Shown one piece after another: positions 1-7,730 of a stretch of 35,984 nt of DNA. A program made the translations under genes and the position numbers. How positions within the stretch are numbered: the first letter of the stretch is position 1; each line of letters begins with the position of its first letter. The stretch is from Elusimicrobiota bacterium. Lineage in GTDB: Bacteria; Elusimicrobiota; Elusimicrobia; UBA1565; JACRDR01. Location: contig JACQPK010000303.1 of NCBI GenBank assembly GCA_016207565.1, positions 1 to 35,984 of the forward strand, given 5' to 3'. Under the pieces are notes generated by a model. It saw only the letters and a list, made by a program, of their open reading frames with translations, was not told the origin of the DNA and did not search any database.

Positions 1-454
1 CCTGTCCCCCTCGGTCCTGAACACCGGCGCCGGCGAGGCGGCCCCTGGTGCCCCCGGGTCTTCGGGCCTCGAAGCGGTCGGGCGGGGCGTTCCCCCGGCC
101 CGGCCTCGCGGCCTGATCGCGGAGCGCGCCGAATTGCGCCCTCAGCCGCTCCCGCCACGGCTGGCCTCCTCCTCCGCCGCCGGCGAGTCGCGAAGGCAAC
201 GCGCCGGCGAGACCCTCATTGCCCAAGGGCAGCGCCTCGTCGGGCAGCGCGGAATGCTCCGGCCGCTGCTCGGAGGCGAGAGTCCAGGGTAGGCTGCCCC
301 GCGCCGGGGCGGGGTCAGGACGGCGTTGGGCTACGAATGCCCCGATGACGAGCAGGATGAGCAGCCCGGCCGCCGACGCGACCAGGGCCCGCTTGCCGGG
401 GCTCGGCCGTTTGGGCGGCGTGAGATTGAATTTCTGCTCCTCGTTGGACCCCAT
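1..454 (-). CDS. Bitopic membrane protein, C-terminus beyond window edge
   Basis: An open frame of 151 codons begins at the ATG at 454 and runs off the left edge, so the protein is partial. AAGGAG lies about 9 nt before the ATG, one of the few clear Shine-Dalgarno sites here. The visible part has a charged N-terminus, one membrane helix at about residues 23-43 (ALVASAAGLLILLVIGAFVA), then a Pro/Ala/Gly/Arg-rich linker. After the helix it carries SLPWTLASEQRPEHS, which resembles IPWIATGERSAEP in the gene just upstream (477-2270). The two genes lie 22 nt apart, probably co-transcribed and possibly ancient duplicates. The C-terminal domain, which would define its role, is outside the window. Function unknown. 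Confidence 0.7.
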   Translation of the reverse strand, partial: MGSNEEQKFNLTPPKRPSPGKRALVASAAGLLILLVIGAFVAQRRPDPAPARGSLPWTLASEQRPEHSALPDEALPLGNEGLAGALPSRLAGGGGGGQPWRERLRAQFGALRDQAARPGRGNAPPDRFEARRPGGTRGRLAGAGVQDRGGQ

Positions 455-476
455 GACCCGTTCTCCTTCGCCTGCG

Positions 477-2270
477 CTATCTCCGGCCGGCGCAATCCTC
501 GACCACGAGGTCGCGGGCCGCCCGAGTCTCCCAGAGCGCGACGATGTCGAGCCTCAGGGCCTCGGCCAACTCCGCGAACTTCGCGTCGTCGTCCGGCTCC
601 GCGGTGACGACCCTGTTCCACGACGCCTGCGACGCCTGCAAACGCAACAAGACGCCGTTCATGGCGGTCTGGAAGGAAGAGTCGAGACAGTTCAGGCGCC
701 AGCCCGCGACGGCGCCCTTGGGATACTTGTACATGAAGTTGAGGACGTGCTCGTTGTTGAGGGCGTGCTGCTGGGCGAGCCAGTACACGTCGCGCTGCTG
801 ATTGGCGTTGACGAGACTCCAGAGCGGGTCCTTGAGCGCGTCGCGGGCGCGGGCGAGGCCGTTGGTGATTTCCGCGAGCGCGGAGCGGGCGGCGCAGGCC
901 TCCTGGCGGCCGGCGTCGCAGGCCTGGGCCAGTCTCGCCTTAGGCTGCTCGAGCTCGACATTCACCTGACCGAGCAGTCCGTCGAGGCCCGAGAAGATCA
1001 GCGAACGCGCGTCGACGCGCCCACGCACCGCCGCGAGCCTCTCCGGCGATTCCGCGTTGTCGTAGAACGCGTCCCGCTCGAGCGTGTCGGGGGTCAAGGC
1101 GTCCACGGTGAGCCGGAGCTTTTCCGCGACGCCATCGGCGCCGGAAAGCCAGTCGTGGATGGGCTCGAGCGCCCGCACGCTGACCCCCGGCGCCTCGGCC
1201 TCGATCGACGTCTGGTCGCGTTCGACGCGCGCGACGAGCTCGGCGACCTCCGCCAGAGCCCTGCTCGCGCGCGCGACGTAGGCGTCGGTGCCGTAACGCA
1301 GCAGCTTGCGCGCGATCTCCGGGAAGCCCGTGAAGGCCTCGACATAGGCGTTGGCCCCGGCCACCATCAGTTCGTGGTCCCCAGCCAGCGGACTGGAGCC
1401 GGCAGGCGCCGCGGGTCGGTCCGCGGCGCCTGCGCCCGGCCCGTCGCTCGGACGGCCGGCGGCGCCGGTCGCGGCAGCCGACCGCGCCCCGGAGCCGGGG
1501 ACGTCGACGGGCTTCGGCGCAGCGTGACCGTATCTGGGCGGGGAGCCTCCTGCGTCGAGGCTGCCTGCGTCTGGGGTCTCGCGAGCGGCTCGCGAGGACA
1601 CGGCCCGAGCCACGGCGGCCAGGTCGAAGGCTCCGTTCGCCCTGGCCTGCAGAGCGGCGGAGCGCGACTTGGAATACTGAGCCCTGCTCACCGCGTCCTT
1701 GCGATACGCAGGCGGCGGCAGCTCCGCCGGCCTGCTCGCCGGCCCCGCGGCTGGGCCGGCGGCGGCGGAACCCGCGATCATTCCCGGCGAGCCTCCGGCC
1801 TCCGCGAGCCGCTCGGGCCGGAAACTCACCCGAGCGATCGGCCGCGGTGGCGCGGGCGCAGTCTCGGATGACTCTCCGCCTCCTCCGGGCAAGTGCCGCT
1901 CTCTCGCGGGCGGGCGGCGGGGCTCCGCGACGTTCGGCCGGGCGGCCGAGCGCGGCGGCTTCGGTGACCGCGCCAGTCGCGTCATCGGCAGTTTCGAGTG
2001 CAGGGGGATCGGGCCGGGCTGCCGCGAATCGGGGCTCGGCGCGGAAACGGAGGTCGTGCCCGGGGCCGATGATGGAGCGACAGGTTCAGCCGACCGCTCG
2101 CCGGTGGCGATCCAGGGAATCTCGTTCCGAGCCCGGTCCGCCCTGCCCGGACGGAGGGCGCCGTACGCTGCGAGGACTAGGAGCCCAAGCGCGGCCACCG
2201 CAGGCGCATGGCTCCACGAGTCCGGCCGATTCGCTGCCTGGGGAACCAGCTTGGGATCGCGCGGTGCCAT
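477..2270 (-). CDS. Bitopic membrane protein with Pro/Ala-rich linker and helical C-terminal domain
   Basis: 597 aa, family not recognised. The start chosen is the ATG of MAPRDPKLVP at 2270. The frame stays open upstream to 2387, but the promoter at 2289-2318 makes the upstream codons untranscribed or leader. One membrane helix lies at about residues 21-38 (PAVAALGLLVLAAYGAL), followed by roughly 250 residues of low-complexity Pro/Ala/Arg/Ser linker. A predicted all-helical C-terminal domain of about 300 residues follows, with several Cys (LAQACDAGRQEACAAR, LNCLDS, VEDCAG). The layout is cytoplasmic stub, membrane anchor, stalk and external globular domain. It leads a transcription unit with the partial gene at 1-454. 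Function cannot be assigned. Confidence 0.75.
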   Translation of the reverse strand: MAPRDPKLVPQAANRPDSWSHAPAVAALGLLVLAAYGALRPGRADRARNEIPWIATGERSAEPVAPSSAPGTTSVSAPSPDSRQPGPIPLHSKLPMTRLARSPKPPRSAARPNVAEPRRPPARERHLPGGGGESSETAPAPPRPIARVSFRPERLAEAGGSPGMIAGSAAAGPAAGPASRPAELPPPAYRKDAVSRAQYSKSRSAALQARANGAFDLAAVARAVSSRAARETPDAGSLDAGGSPPRYGHAAPKPVDVPGSGARSAAATGAAGRPSDGPGAGAADRPAAPAGSSPLAGDHELMVAGANAYVEAFTGFPEIARKLLRYGTDAYVARASRALAEVAELVARVERDQTSIEAEAPGVSVRALEPIHDWLSGADGVAEKLRLTVDALTPDTLERDAFYDNAESPERLAAVRGRVDARSLIFSGLDGLLGQVNVELEQPKARLAQACDAGRQEACAARSALAEITNGLARARDALKDPLWSLVNANQQRDVYWLAQQHALNNEHVLNFMYKYPKGAVAGWRLNCLDSSFQTAMNGVLLRLQASQASWNRVVTAEPDDDAKFAELAEALRLDIVALWETRAARDLVVEDCAGRR

Positions 2271-2288
2271 GGTCCGACGAACGTCCAG

Positions 2289-2318
2289 AGTGTAAGTCCG
2301 TTGCCGTCCTTCCGTCAA
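2289..2318 (-). promoter_or_regulatory. Sigma70-type promoter of the 477-2270 gene
   Basis: On the minus strand TTGACG (2318-2313), an 18-bp spacer and TACACT (2294-2289) form a good housekeeping promoter. Transcription would start near 2282, leaving a leader of about 11 nt before the ATG at 2270. Confidence 0.55.
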
Positions 2319-2437
2319 GGTCGCCCGGCATGCCACACCCATAGGTTGGCGCCGCGAGCCCCGGCGTCCCACTGGAGTTATGCACAACTCGAAAAGCCGG
2401 GAGATTTGCAGGTCTTTACGAAGCGTCGCGAGACAAC

Positions 2438-2565
2438 TTCAGAGCCTCTTGAGAGGAGCGGGCCGCGCCGCCTGCCCGGCGGCCGGCCGAAACGCTCCGG
2501 GCTCCCTTCGGTTCACGCCGGCCCGTGCGCCTTCGCCGACACATTCCGACTCAAGAGGCTCTGAA
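2438..2565. repeat. MITE-like element with 16-bp perfect terminal inverted repeats
   Basis: TTCAGAGCCTCTTGAG at 2438-2453 is repeated as its exact reverse complement at 2550-2565, enclosing 96 bp without a convincing gene. The span sits in the 398-bp divergent region between the genes starting at 2270 (minus) and 2669 (plus). No obvious target duplication flanks it. It could be a small non-autonomous element, or the arms of a long regulatory RNA hairpin. The rest of the intergenic region holds only the two divergent promoters. Confidence 0.45.
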
Positions 2566-2656
2566 TCCCTCCGCCCGGCGGTTGAGAAACGTTCATTCCG
2601 GGACGCCCCTTTTTCGCTTGAGGGGATTTCTCGTGGGCGCCACCCCGTCTCGCGGC

Positions 2657-2662
2657 TACCCT
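2657..2662 (+). promoter_or_regulatory. -10 element of the Hint-like gene (leaderless)
   Basis: TACCCT ends 6 nt before the ATG at 2669, and no Shine-Dalgarno is present. The -35 is weak (TGGGCG at 2634-2639). It has the same geometry as the other leaderless starts in this window. Confidence 0.4.
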
Positions 2663-2668
2663 TCGAGC

Positions 2669-3250
2669 ATGCACAAACCAAACGCCGTCTCCCGGATGTT
2701 CTTAGCCGTGCTCACGCTGGCGTCGCTCGTCGCCGAGAGTCGCGCGGGCGGTTGTTCTGAGGCGTCCGTCGTGCTCCCGGCCTCGACCAGGATCACCGTC
2801 GCGGACGGGTCATATAAGGAAGCCGAGGAGCTCAGGGCGGGCGACATGCTGCTGTCGTACGACGATGTCGCCGAGAAGCTCGTGTCGAGCTCGCTCACCG
2901 TCGCGCCTGGCCCCGCGCAGCCCCGAGACCTCGTGGGCCTCATCAGCTCCGAAGGCAACGCGATATTCATCTCGACGTCGTCGGGCCTGCAGATCCTGCT
3001 TGGGGGCGGCTTTCGGCCCGTGAGCGAGCTGAAGGTCGGTGACGACGCGACCGTGCTGAGCACTGCCTCCGTTTCGGGCCGGACCTTCGTTCCCGCGAGG
3101 ATCAACGCCCTGGACGTCGCCCGGGCAGACCCGCACGCGGGCTACAGCGGCGCCATGCCCGCGCTCGTGGAGTTCGATGCTCCGGCCTATTTCGCCGCCA
3201 ACGGCTTCGTTTTCCGGCGCCACTGCGGCTCGGGGAAGCGAACGCCATGA
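2669..3250 (+). CDS. Secreted degenerate Hint (hedgehog/intein-like) domain protein
   Basis: 193 aa. The start at 2669 is set by a signal peptide (residues 1-26, ending VAESRA) and the leaderless -10; the frame itself opens further upstream. The mature part follows the Hint plan. A strand VLPASTRITVADGSYKEAEE matches the usual C-x-PAGTxI-ADG-x-x-x-IEEI opening. EELRAGDMLLSYDD follows, then VSELKVGDDATVLS and a closing APAYFAANGFVFRRH, like the YFxNGxxVHN end of Hint modules. The catalytic Cys position holds Val35; a Cys lies six residues upstream (Cys29). The TxxH block reads ISTSSGLQI, and the final Asn is absent. Autoprocessing is therefore probably lost. Its stop overlaps the next start (ATGA at 3247), so the two genes are translationally coupled. 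Confidence 0.6.
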   Translation: MHKPNAVSRMFLAVLTLASLVAESRAGGCSEASVVLPASTRITVADGSYKEAEELRAGDMLLSYDDVAEKLVSSSLTVAPGPAQPRDLVGLISSEGNAIFISTSSGLQILLGGGFRPVSELKVGDDATVLSTASVSGRTFVPARINALDVARADPHAGYSGAMPALVEFDAPAYFAANGFVFRRHCGSGKRTP

Positions 3251-4401
3251 AGCGGCGGCTCGTCGCGGCTGTCCTCCTGGCGCTCCTGTCGGCCGGCTGG
3301 AGCTCGGCGGCCACGGAGGCGAGCGCGCCGCCGCCGGAGCCGCGCGCGGTCAATGTTTGGAATATCTGGCGGCCGGGAGCCTGCTTCAGTCAGGACTACG
3401 GCGGGATATACCGGGAGCCGGGCTTCGACCGCTACCTTCTCTACTATGGAGCCGTCACCGACAAGAGCGGCGCCCATAGCTGCGTGTCCACGGGGTACAG
3501 CGAGGACATCTGGCTCACCTGGAGCATGAGCGATGGCTACGAATTCGGGCAGAACGCGGCCGTGGACCCTCCGCTGCGCATCCTCTCGAGCAAGGACTTC
3601 GCGGACAAGTACGGCAAGGGCCCCGGCGGCTGCGAGACCTGCACCGGCTGGCATATCGGCGATTCAGCGGTAACGCGGGGCCCCGAGACGCTCACCTACT
3701 ACTTGTTCTTCGACGCGCAAAGCTGCGCGGACGCGGCCGCGGGGACCTGGGCGGGGCTGTTCGTGGCCGCTTCCGCGAGCGCCTTTCACGGCTTCGAGAT
3801 CCAGGGCGCGCCGCCCTTGGCGGGAAGACCGCCGTTCCACTTCGCCCGGACCTTCAAGGACCCCACGAACGGGCGCATGTACCTGTATTACCGGGATGCG
3901 ACGACGGCGATCCGGGTGGCCCGGGTCAACGATGACGGCGTCGGATTGGACGTCGTCATGGAGAACGACGCGCGACCCGTGATCCCGGCGCTCACGGCCA
4001 ACGTCGTCAGCCCGTATTATGCCGACGGGGCGTACTATGCGGTGGCCGACAATTTCGGTTCGGGGCATCTTCAGGATCTGCGGACGCTCTGGCTGCTCGG
4101 GCCGAGCGCGACGCCGTTCACGTTCGATTGGGACGCGCGCAAGGCAATACTCCGGGCGGGGTCCTGGTACGCCCACTCGTTCGGTTTTCCCTCCACGCTC
4201 TCGCCTGCGGCGACGACCGATCGCAAGCCGAGAATCTACTTCTGGGGCAGCGCCGGCGACGGCGACTCCTGCGGCGGCGCCGGCGCCACCTCGGCGGGCG
4301 CGTTGCTGCGTGAGTTCCCTCAAGCGCCTCTAAAGAGACGGGCTGACCCATGGTCCGGAACCCATGAAGAACAAGCGCTTTTCAGCTCCTCCCGAAATTG
4401 A
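3247..4401 (+). CDS. Secreted five-bladed beta-propeller glycosidase-like protein
   Basis: 384 aa with a signal peptide (MKRRLVAAVLLALLSAGWSSA). Recurring short strands of the kind found in GH43/GH62/GH32-like five-bladed propellers are spread through the chain: DRYLLYYGAV near residue 61, LTYYLFFDAQ, GRMYLYYRDA, GAYYAVADN and RIYFWGSAGD. Each is followed by an acidic or polar turn. HFARTFKDPTNGRMYLYY is typical of an inspected-for-substrate blade. The fold suggests binding or hydrolysis of a polysaccharide outside the cytoplasm; catalytic acids cannot be assigned by eye. It overlaps the Hint-like gene by 4 nt, so the two are expressed together. No Shine-Dalgarno is seen beyond the coupling. 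Family is inferred from pattern only. Confidence 0.55.
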   Translation: MKRRLVAAVLLALLSAGWSSAATEASAPPPEPRAVNVWNIWRPGACFSQDYGGIYREPGFDRYLLYYGAVTDKSGAHSCVSTGYSEDIWLTWSMSDGYEFGQNAAVDPPLRILSSKDFADKYGKGPGGCETCTGWHIGDSAVTRGPETLTYYLFFDAQSCADAAAGTWAGLFVAASASAFHGFEIQGAPPLAGRPPFHFARTFKDPTNGRMYLYYRDATTAIRVARVNDDGVGLDVVMENDARPVIPALTANVVSPYYADGAYYAVADNFGSGHLQDLRTLWLLGPSATPFTFDWDARKAILRAGSWYAHSFGFPSTLSPAATTDRKPRIYFWGSAGDGDSCGGAGATSAGALLREFPQAPLKRRADPWSGTHEEQALFSSSRN

Positions 4402-4402
4402 G

Positions 4403-4431
4403 TGGACCGCTTCGGATCGGGCGGGTACGCT
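4403..4431 (+). promoter_or_regulatory. Promoter giving a leaderless start at 4438
   Basis: TGGACC (4403-4408), a 17-bp spacer and TACGCT (4426-4431) precede the ATG at 4438 by 6 nt. This argues against the alternative in-frame GTG at 4402, which lies inside the -35. Confidence 0.45.
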
Positions 4432-4437
4432 AGCGGC

Positions 4438-6045
4438 ATGAAACGACGCGGGCGAGTTCCACGATTGATCGCGCTGACGATGTCGGTCGGGGGAAGCGAT
4501 AGGGCGCTGGCGGCCTGGCTCGGCGCGACGCTGATCGCCGCTGCGTGGGCCTGGGGGAGCCGGGAACGCGCTCCACGTCCCGGACCGTCGCGGGTCGCCT
4601 TCCCGTCGCGCCCGACCGTCCCGGTCCCGCCGAGCCCCGCGGGCGAAGGGCTCGTCGGCGTGCTCGCCGGCGATCGTTTCGATCGGGGGCGCCCGGTCCG
4701 AGATACCGCGTCATCGTTATCGATCGGCTCGTTCGGCCGCCTCCGTTCGTTGACGCGGGCGGCTGCGCCGGCCGGCTCGCGGCTGCTCGCCGGGATGCCC
4801 GCCGCGGGAGAAGCGCCCGAGGCTGAGGCGACGCCGGGTCGCCGAGTCGCTCCGCCGCCGGACGCGCAGGCTCCGGCGCGCCCGAAGACGGGCGACGCGG
4901 GCGCGGCCATCGTCCGGTGGCGCGGTGAGGTCGACGCCGGACCCCGGGGAATTCTTCGCGACGGTCTGAACTCCCGGCCGGCGTCGAACGCCGACGGCGC
5001 GCGCCTCGCGGTCTCCCCCCGATTCGTCCCAATTCGCCGCGCCCCTCGGCCGACCGCCGCGCGGCTCCGGACGGGGGTGCTGCGCCCCGTCTCCGTCTTC
5101 GGCTCAAGGCAGGCGTCCGCGAGGTCGGAAGTCCCAGTCGAGACTCGGATCGGGGTCGCCGGCCCCTACCCGGGGCTCGGCCGAGCGCCGGGGGGCACGC
5201 TGACGCCGCTCGTCCGGCCGGCGGATGTCGCCTCGCCGGCGGACGTGGCGACGCTTGCGGCCGGGCGCAGCGGCGGCGCGTCACCTCGCGCCGCCCCGCC
5301 CGCAGGCGACATGGAGGGTTGTCTGCCCGCCGGGACGGACCTGGAGCGGCTTCGAGCCTGGGAAGGAAACGCGGTGGGGACTGTCCGAGTTCGAAACGCG
5401 CACTGGGGCGAGCAGTCGTACACGGTCGACCGCCTGATACTGCCCGAGGAGAGCGCGTACCGGACGATGACGCTACACGGCGGCGGCGTTTCGATAGCCT
5501 ATGACCTGAAGAGCCCGGCGCTTTGGGGCGACCTCTGCGACGGCTACTCGGTGAGCGGCTATGATACGAGCGGCGACACGTCGGCGTTGAGGAGCTACAC
5601 GGTAAGGCCCACGGCTCCGCGCAAGCTCTGCGATTTCCTGGCCGCGGCGGCGGGCAATCCGAGCCGGGTCTACCCTGCCGGCCGTCTCTGGCAGATGAGG
5701 CTCCTGCTCCCTCCCGGCGCGTCGGGCGTGGGCTTCAACGCCCCCCATCACGGCTGGGGAGAGCGTCTCTGGGGATTCACCGAGTCCGATGATCTTGACG
5801 CGCTGCGGCACTCGATCGCGAGCATCGCGGTCGGCATGCCGGGCTGGGGAGTGGGAGCGGACACGGTTTTGGCGGGGCATCTCAAGCTGCCGGGAGCCGC
5901 CGCCGCGCCTCGTTGGCTCTACCTCAACATCGCCGTGCCCGCTACCGCCCAGCAACAGGGAATCGAGCTGGGCCAGCTACAGTTCAACTTCGTCGTGACC
6001 GGCCTCGAGGCCTTCGAGGCCTGGCGCGAGCGCTGCGCACGCTAG
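4438..6045 (+). CDS. Bitopic membrane protein with disordered linker and C-terminal beta-rich domain
   Basis: 535 aa from the ATG at 4438; the frame can also begin at GTG 4402, but the promoter geometry favours the ATG. A short basic N-terminus (MKRRGRVPR) precedes a hydrophobic stretch ALAAWLGATLIAAAWAWG, the likely membrane anchor. About 250 residues of Pro/Arg/Ala-rich linker follow. The C-terminal ~240 residues form a separate domain starting near CLPAGTDLERLRAWEG, rich in aromatic residues, Gly and beta-type runs (VGTVRVRNAHWGEQSYTVD, RTMTLHGGGVSIAYDLKS). It has paired Cys (LCDGYS, RKLCDF) suited to an extracytoplasmic location. No family recognised. It shares layout, not sequence, with the genes at 477-2270 and 16573-17667. 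Confidence 0.7.
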   Translation: MKRRGRVPRLIALTMSVGGSDRALAAWLGATLIAAAWAWGSRERAPRPGPSRVAFPSRPTVPVPPSPAGEGLVGVLAGDRFDRGRPVRDTASSLSIGSFGRLRSLTRAAAPAGSRLLAGMPAAGEAPEAEATPGRRVAPPPDAQAPARPKTGDAGAAIVRWRGEVDAGPRGILRDGLNSRPASNADGARLAVSPRFVPIRRAPRPTAARLRTGVLRPVSVFGSRQASARSEVPVETRIGVAGPYPGLGRAPGGTLTPLVRPADVASPADVATLAAGRSGGASPRAAPPAGDMEGCLPAGTDLERLRAWEGNAVGTVRVRNAHWGEQSYTVDRLILPEESAYRTMTLHGGGVSIAYDLKSPALWGDLCDGYSVSGYDTSGDTSALRSYTVRPTAPRKLCDFLAAAAGNPSRVYPAGRLWQMRLLLPPGASGVGFNAPHHGWGERLWGFTESDDLDALRHSIASIAVGMPGWGVGADTVLAGHLKLPGAAAAPRWLYLNIAVPATAQQQGIELGQLQFNFVVTGLEAFEAWRERCAR

Positions 6046-6076
6046 GAATCGGAGCGGGTGCGTGCCGGCGGAAACA

Positions 6077-6805
6077 TTAACCATCGAAGTAGCGGAAGCC
6101 CTTCCCCGGCACCGCCTGCAGCCGGTCGGCGAGCTCTTGGGGCAGCTTGCGGCGAAGGTTTCGCAGATGCGAGTCGACGAGGTTGTCGACGGCGACGGTG
6201 CGCCAGAGTTTGGAGAGGAAGAATTGGCGGCTCAGGATCTTCGGCCGGTTCTTCACCATGCAGTAGAACAGGTCGAACTCCTTGTTCGTGAGGTTCGCGA
6301 TGCTGAGGTTCCGGAAGCGCACGAGGTTCGCGTCCGGGTCGATGATCACGTCTCCCGCGACGAGCTCTCCTCCGTGGCCCTCCTCGAAGGCGACCCTCTG
6401 GAGCAGTGCCTGCGCCCACATCGCGAGCTCCCGCGGCGCGACCGGCTTGACGAGGTATTGATCAGCCCCCGCGTCGAAGCCCGCCGCCTTGTCATCGAGC
6501 TCACCCTTCCCCGTGAGCATGATGATCGGGGTGCGCGCCAGGACTTTGTGCGCCCGCGCCTTGCGGGAGAACTCCAGGCCGCTGCCGTCGGGCAGGGCGA
6601 TGTCGAGGATGACGAGGTCCGGGCGCTCCGACTGGAAGAGATGCAGTCCCACCGCGATGGTATCGGCCTCCAGCACGCGATGGCCGAGGCCCGCGAGCGC
6701 CAGCGCGGCGTAGCGGCGAGTCTCCAAGTCGTCCTCGATGAAGAGGAGGGTCTTGCCCCCGGCTGGCTTCCGAGGTCTGGGGACGGCGTCTCCTTCCGGT
6801 CCCAT
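6077..6805 (-). CDS. OmpR/PhoB-family response regulator
   Basis: 242 aa. Receiver domain at residues ~18-135 with acidic pair Glu24/Asp25-Asp26 (FIEDD), phosphoacceptor Asp68 in VILDIALPDGSG, switch Thr98 in IIMLTGKG and Lys120 in QYLVKP, all intact. Residues ~145-240 form a winged-helix DNA-binding domain of the OmpR type (LTNKEFDLFYCMVKN, DSHLRNLRRKL, GKGFRYF). It should act as a phosphorylation-controlled transcription factor. No histidine kinase is adjacent, so it is an orphan within this window. It lies between tRNA-Thr and a convergent membrane-protein gene, with 31 bp to that gene's stop, and has its own strong promoter. Confidence 0.93.
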   Translation of the reverse strand: MGPEGDAVPRPRKPAGGKTLLFIEDDLETRRYAALALAGLGHRVLEADTIAVGLHLFQSERPDLVILDIALPDGSGLEFSRKARAHKVLARTPIIMLTGKGELDDKAAGFDAGADQYLVKPVAPRELAMWAQALLQRVAFEEGHGGELVAGDVIIDPDANLVRFRNLSIANLTNKEFDLFYCMVKNRPKILSRQFFLSKLWRTVAVDNLVDSHLRNLRRKLPQELADRLQAVPGKGFRYFDG

Positions 6806-6817
6806 GTCCGCGCTGGC

Positions 6818-6846
6818 AGTATAGAGGGGGACCGCCGAATTCTCAA
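6818..6846 (-). promoter_or_regulatory. Promoter of the response regulator
   Basis: Minus-strand TTGAGA (6846-6841), a 17-bp spacer and TATACT (6823-6818). Transcription would start near 6811, with a leader of about 6 nt before the ATG at 6805. It lies between the tRNA and the gene, so the regulator need not depend on tRNA read-through. Confidence 0.6.
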
Positions 6847-6869
6847 GACCCTCACATCGAGGAAATCCG

Positions 6870-6941
6870 AGCCCACGGCGAGAGTCGAACTCGCGACCTA
6901 CCGCTTACAAGGCGGTTGCTCTACCGCTGAGCTACGTGGGC
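6870..6941 (-). tRNA. tRNA-Thr (anticodon TGT)
   Basis: 72 nt on the minus strand folds into a full cloverleaf. The acceptor stem pairs GCCCACG with CGTGGGC, followed by discriminator T. The D arm is GCTC-loop-GAGC. The anticodon arm ACCGC-CTTGTAA-GCGGT reads TGT. The T arm is GCGAG-TTCGACT-CTCGC. CCA is not encoded, since CGG follows the discriminator. Confidence 0.95.
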
Positions 6942-6951
6942 GATTGTGCTT

Positions 6952-6957
6952 ATTGTA
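6952..6957 (-). promoter_or_regulatory. -10 element of tRNA-Thr
   Basis: TACAAT on the minus strand lies 10 nt before the tRNA 5' end. No good -35 is visible at the usual distance (TGGCGT). Confidence 0.4.
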
Positions 6958-7149
6958 CTGGAAGAATCCCGCAGACGCCAGGAGTCGCGGGCGGGCGTGT
7001 CGCGGGCGGGCGGGCGGGGTGCCGTACTTGGTGCCCTCAGAGTCCCAGCATTCTCCGGACCTCAGCGTCGAGCTGAGCGAGAAACACCGGATCGACGGCC
7101 CCAACCCTCGCCCCAACCCCTGTCTTGTCGATCGCACGAAGCTGCCCCA

Positions 7150-7480
7150 CGAGAACCCCAAGTTCATCAATGTTCAAGGAAAGCTGACCGACACCGCGGG
7201 TAGTTTCTTGACCGGAATCAAGACCGTCACGTTCAGACTTTACACGAGTTCCACTGGTGCAGTTGGGACGCCGATCTGGACCGAGAGTCAGTCCGTGGCA
7301 CTCTCGAGCGGCGTGTTCAAAGTCTCGCTCGGCACGACAACCACCTTGGACTCGTTGTCCTTCAGTCAACTGATATGGACGAGCCTGTCAACCCGACCTT
7401 GGTCTCCGTCGGAGAATTCTCTCCGATGCGGTCCGTCCCGGGAAAATCCAGGACAAGAGGGCGAGGCTGTTCTCGACGGT
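7150..7480 (+). pseudogene. Fragment of a surface/fibre-type beta-sandwich domain, frameshifted
   Basis: The plus-strand frame contains NVQGKLTDTAGSFLTGI, TVTFRLYTSSTGAVGTPIW and VALSSGVFKVSLGTTT. This is the repeated pattern (QGxLTDxxG, VxFRLY, WxExQxVxVxxGxFxVxLG) of N-terminal modules in large exported or fibre proteins of environmental bacteria. After SQLIW near 7378 the sense moves to another frame (DEPVNPTLVSVGEFSPMRSVPG), so a frameshift has occurred. No start codon or downstream body follows. This is a decayed remnant of a much longer gene. Confidence 0.5.
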
Positions 7481-7513
7481 GAATCAACCTGATATTCGCG
7501 TGTCGTAAAGCCT

Positions 7514-7547
7514 CTTATCACGACCTCCCATTCCGCCTGAACGATTC
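7514..7547. repeat. 34-bp repeat, copy 1
   Basis: 34 bp that differ by one base from 18455-18488, 10.9 kb away in the same orientation. The core is CTTATCACGACCTCCC followed by A (G in the other copy) and TTCCGCCTGAACGATTC. It lies just downstream of a decayed coding fragment, as does copy 2. Confidence 0.6.
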
Positions 7548-7626
7548 ACCTCCGTAAGAATGCCCCCCCGAAACCGCGCGGCGCAAGGCGCATCGCCGCG
7601 AGTCGGCCGCTTATCTGGGAGAGACC

Positions 7627-7730
7627 GCGGCCGCGCACGCGGGCGCAGGCGCGCCCGAACGCGCCGCCTCACGCCTCGGTCGCGGGGTCGGTCGGAGCTT
7701 GGACGTCGTCATCAGGGGCCGGCGGATCTA
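7627..7730. repeat. 104-bp exact direct repeat, copy 1 (IS91-type 3' end)
   Basis: Identical over all 104 bases to 12768-12871. Sequence identity stops at both edges at once. On the minus strand it encodes the last ~20 codons of the transposase remnant plus about 45 bp of non-coding end with a 6-bp-stem hairpin. Confidence 0.85.

Noticed and set aside
219-1871. 550-codon plus-strand open frame
   Set aside because: It is a GC-driven shadow of the minus-strand bitopic genes at 1-454 and 477-2270; no signal, family or promoter supports it.
4402-4437. GTG 4402 as start of the 4438-6045 gene
   Set aside because: It would lie inside the -35 of the promoter; ATG 4438 fits the leaderless spacing and a basic signal-anchor N-terminus.
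6898-7170. 90-codon minus ORF ending in RSSAVEQPPCKR
   Set aside because: This tail is the usual false peptide read through a tRNA gene.
7037-7369. Minus-strand frame ending VDPVFLAQLDAEVRRMLGL
   Set aside because: The tail looks protein-like, but the upstream part is antisense to the fibre-domain fragment and no start or family could be found.
6062-7492. 476-codon plus-strand open frame across the response regulator and tRNA
   Set aside because: It runs antisense through a clear response regulator and tRNA-Thr. Only its last part (from ~7150) shows real protein pattern and is listed as a fragment.
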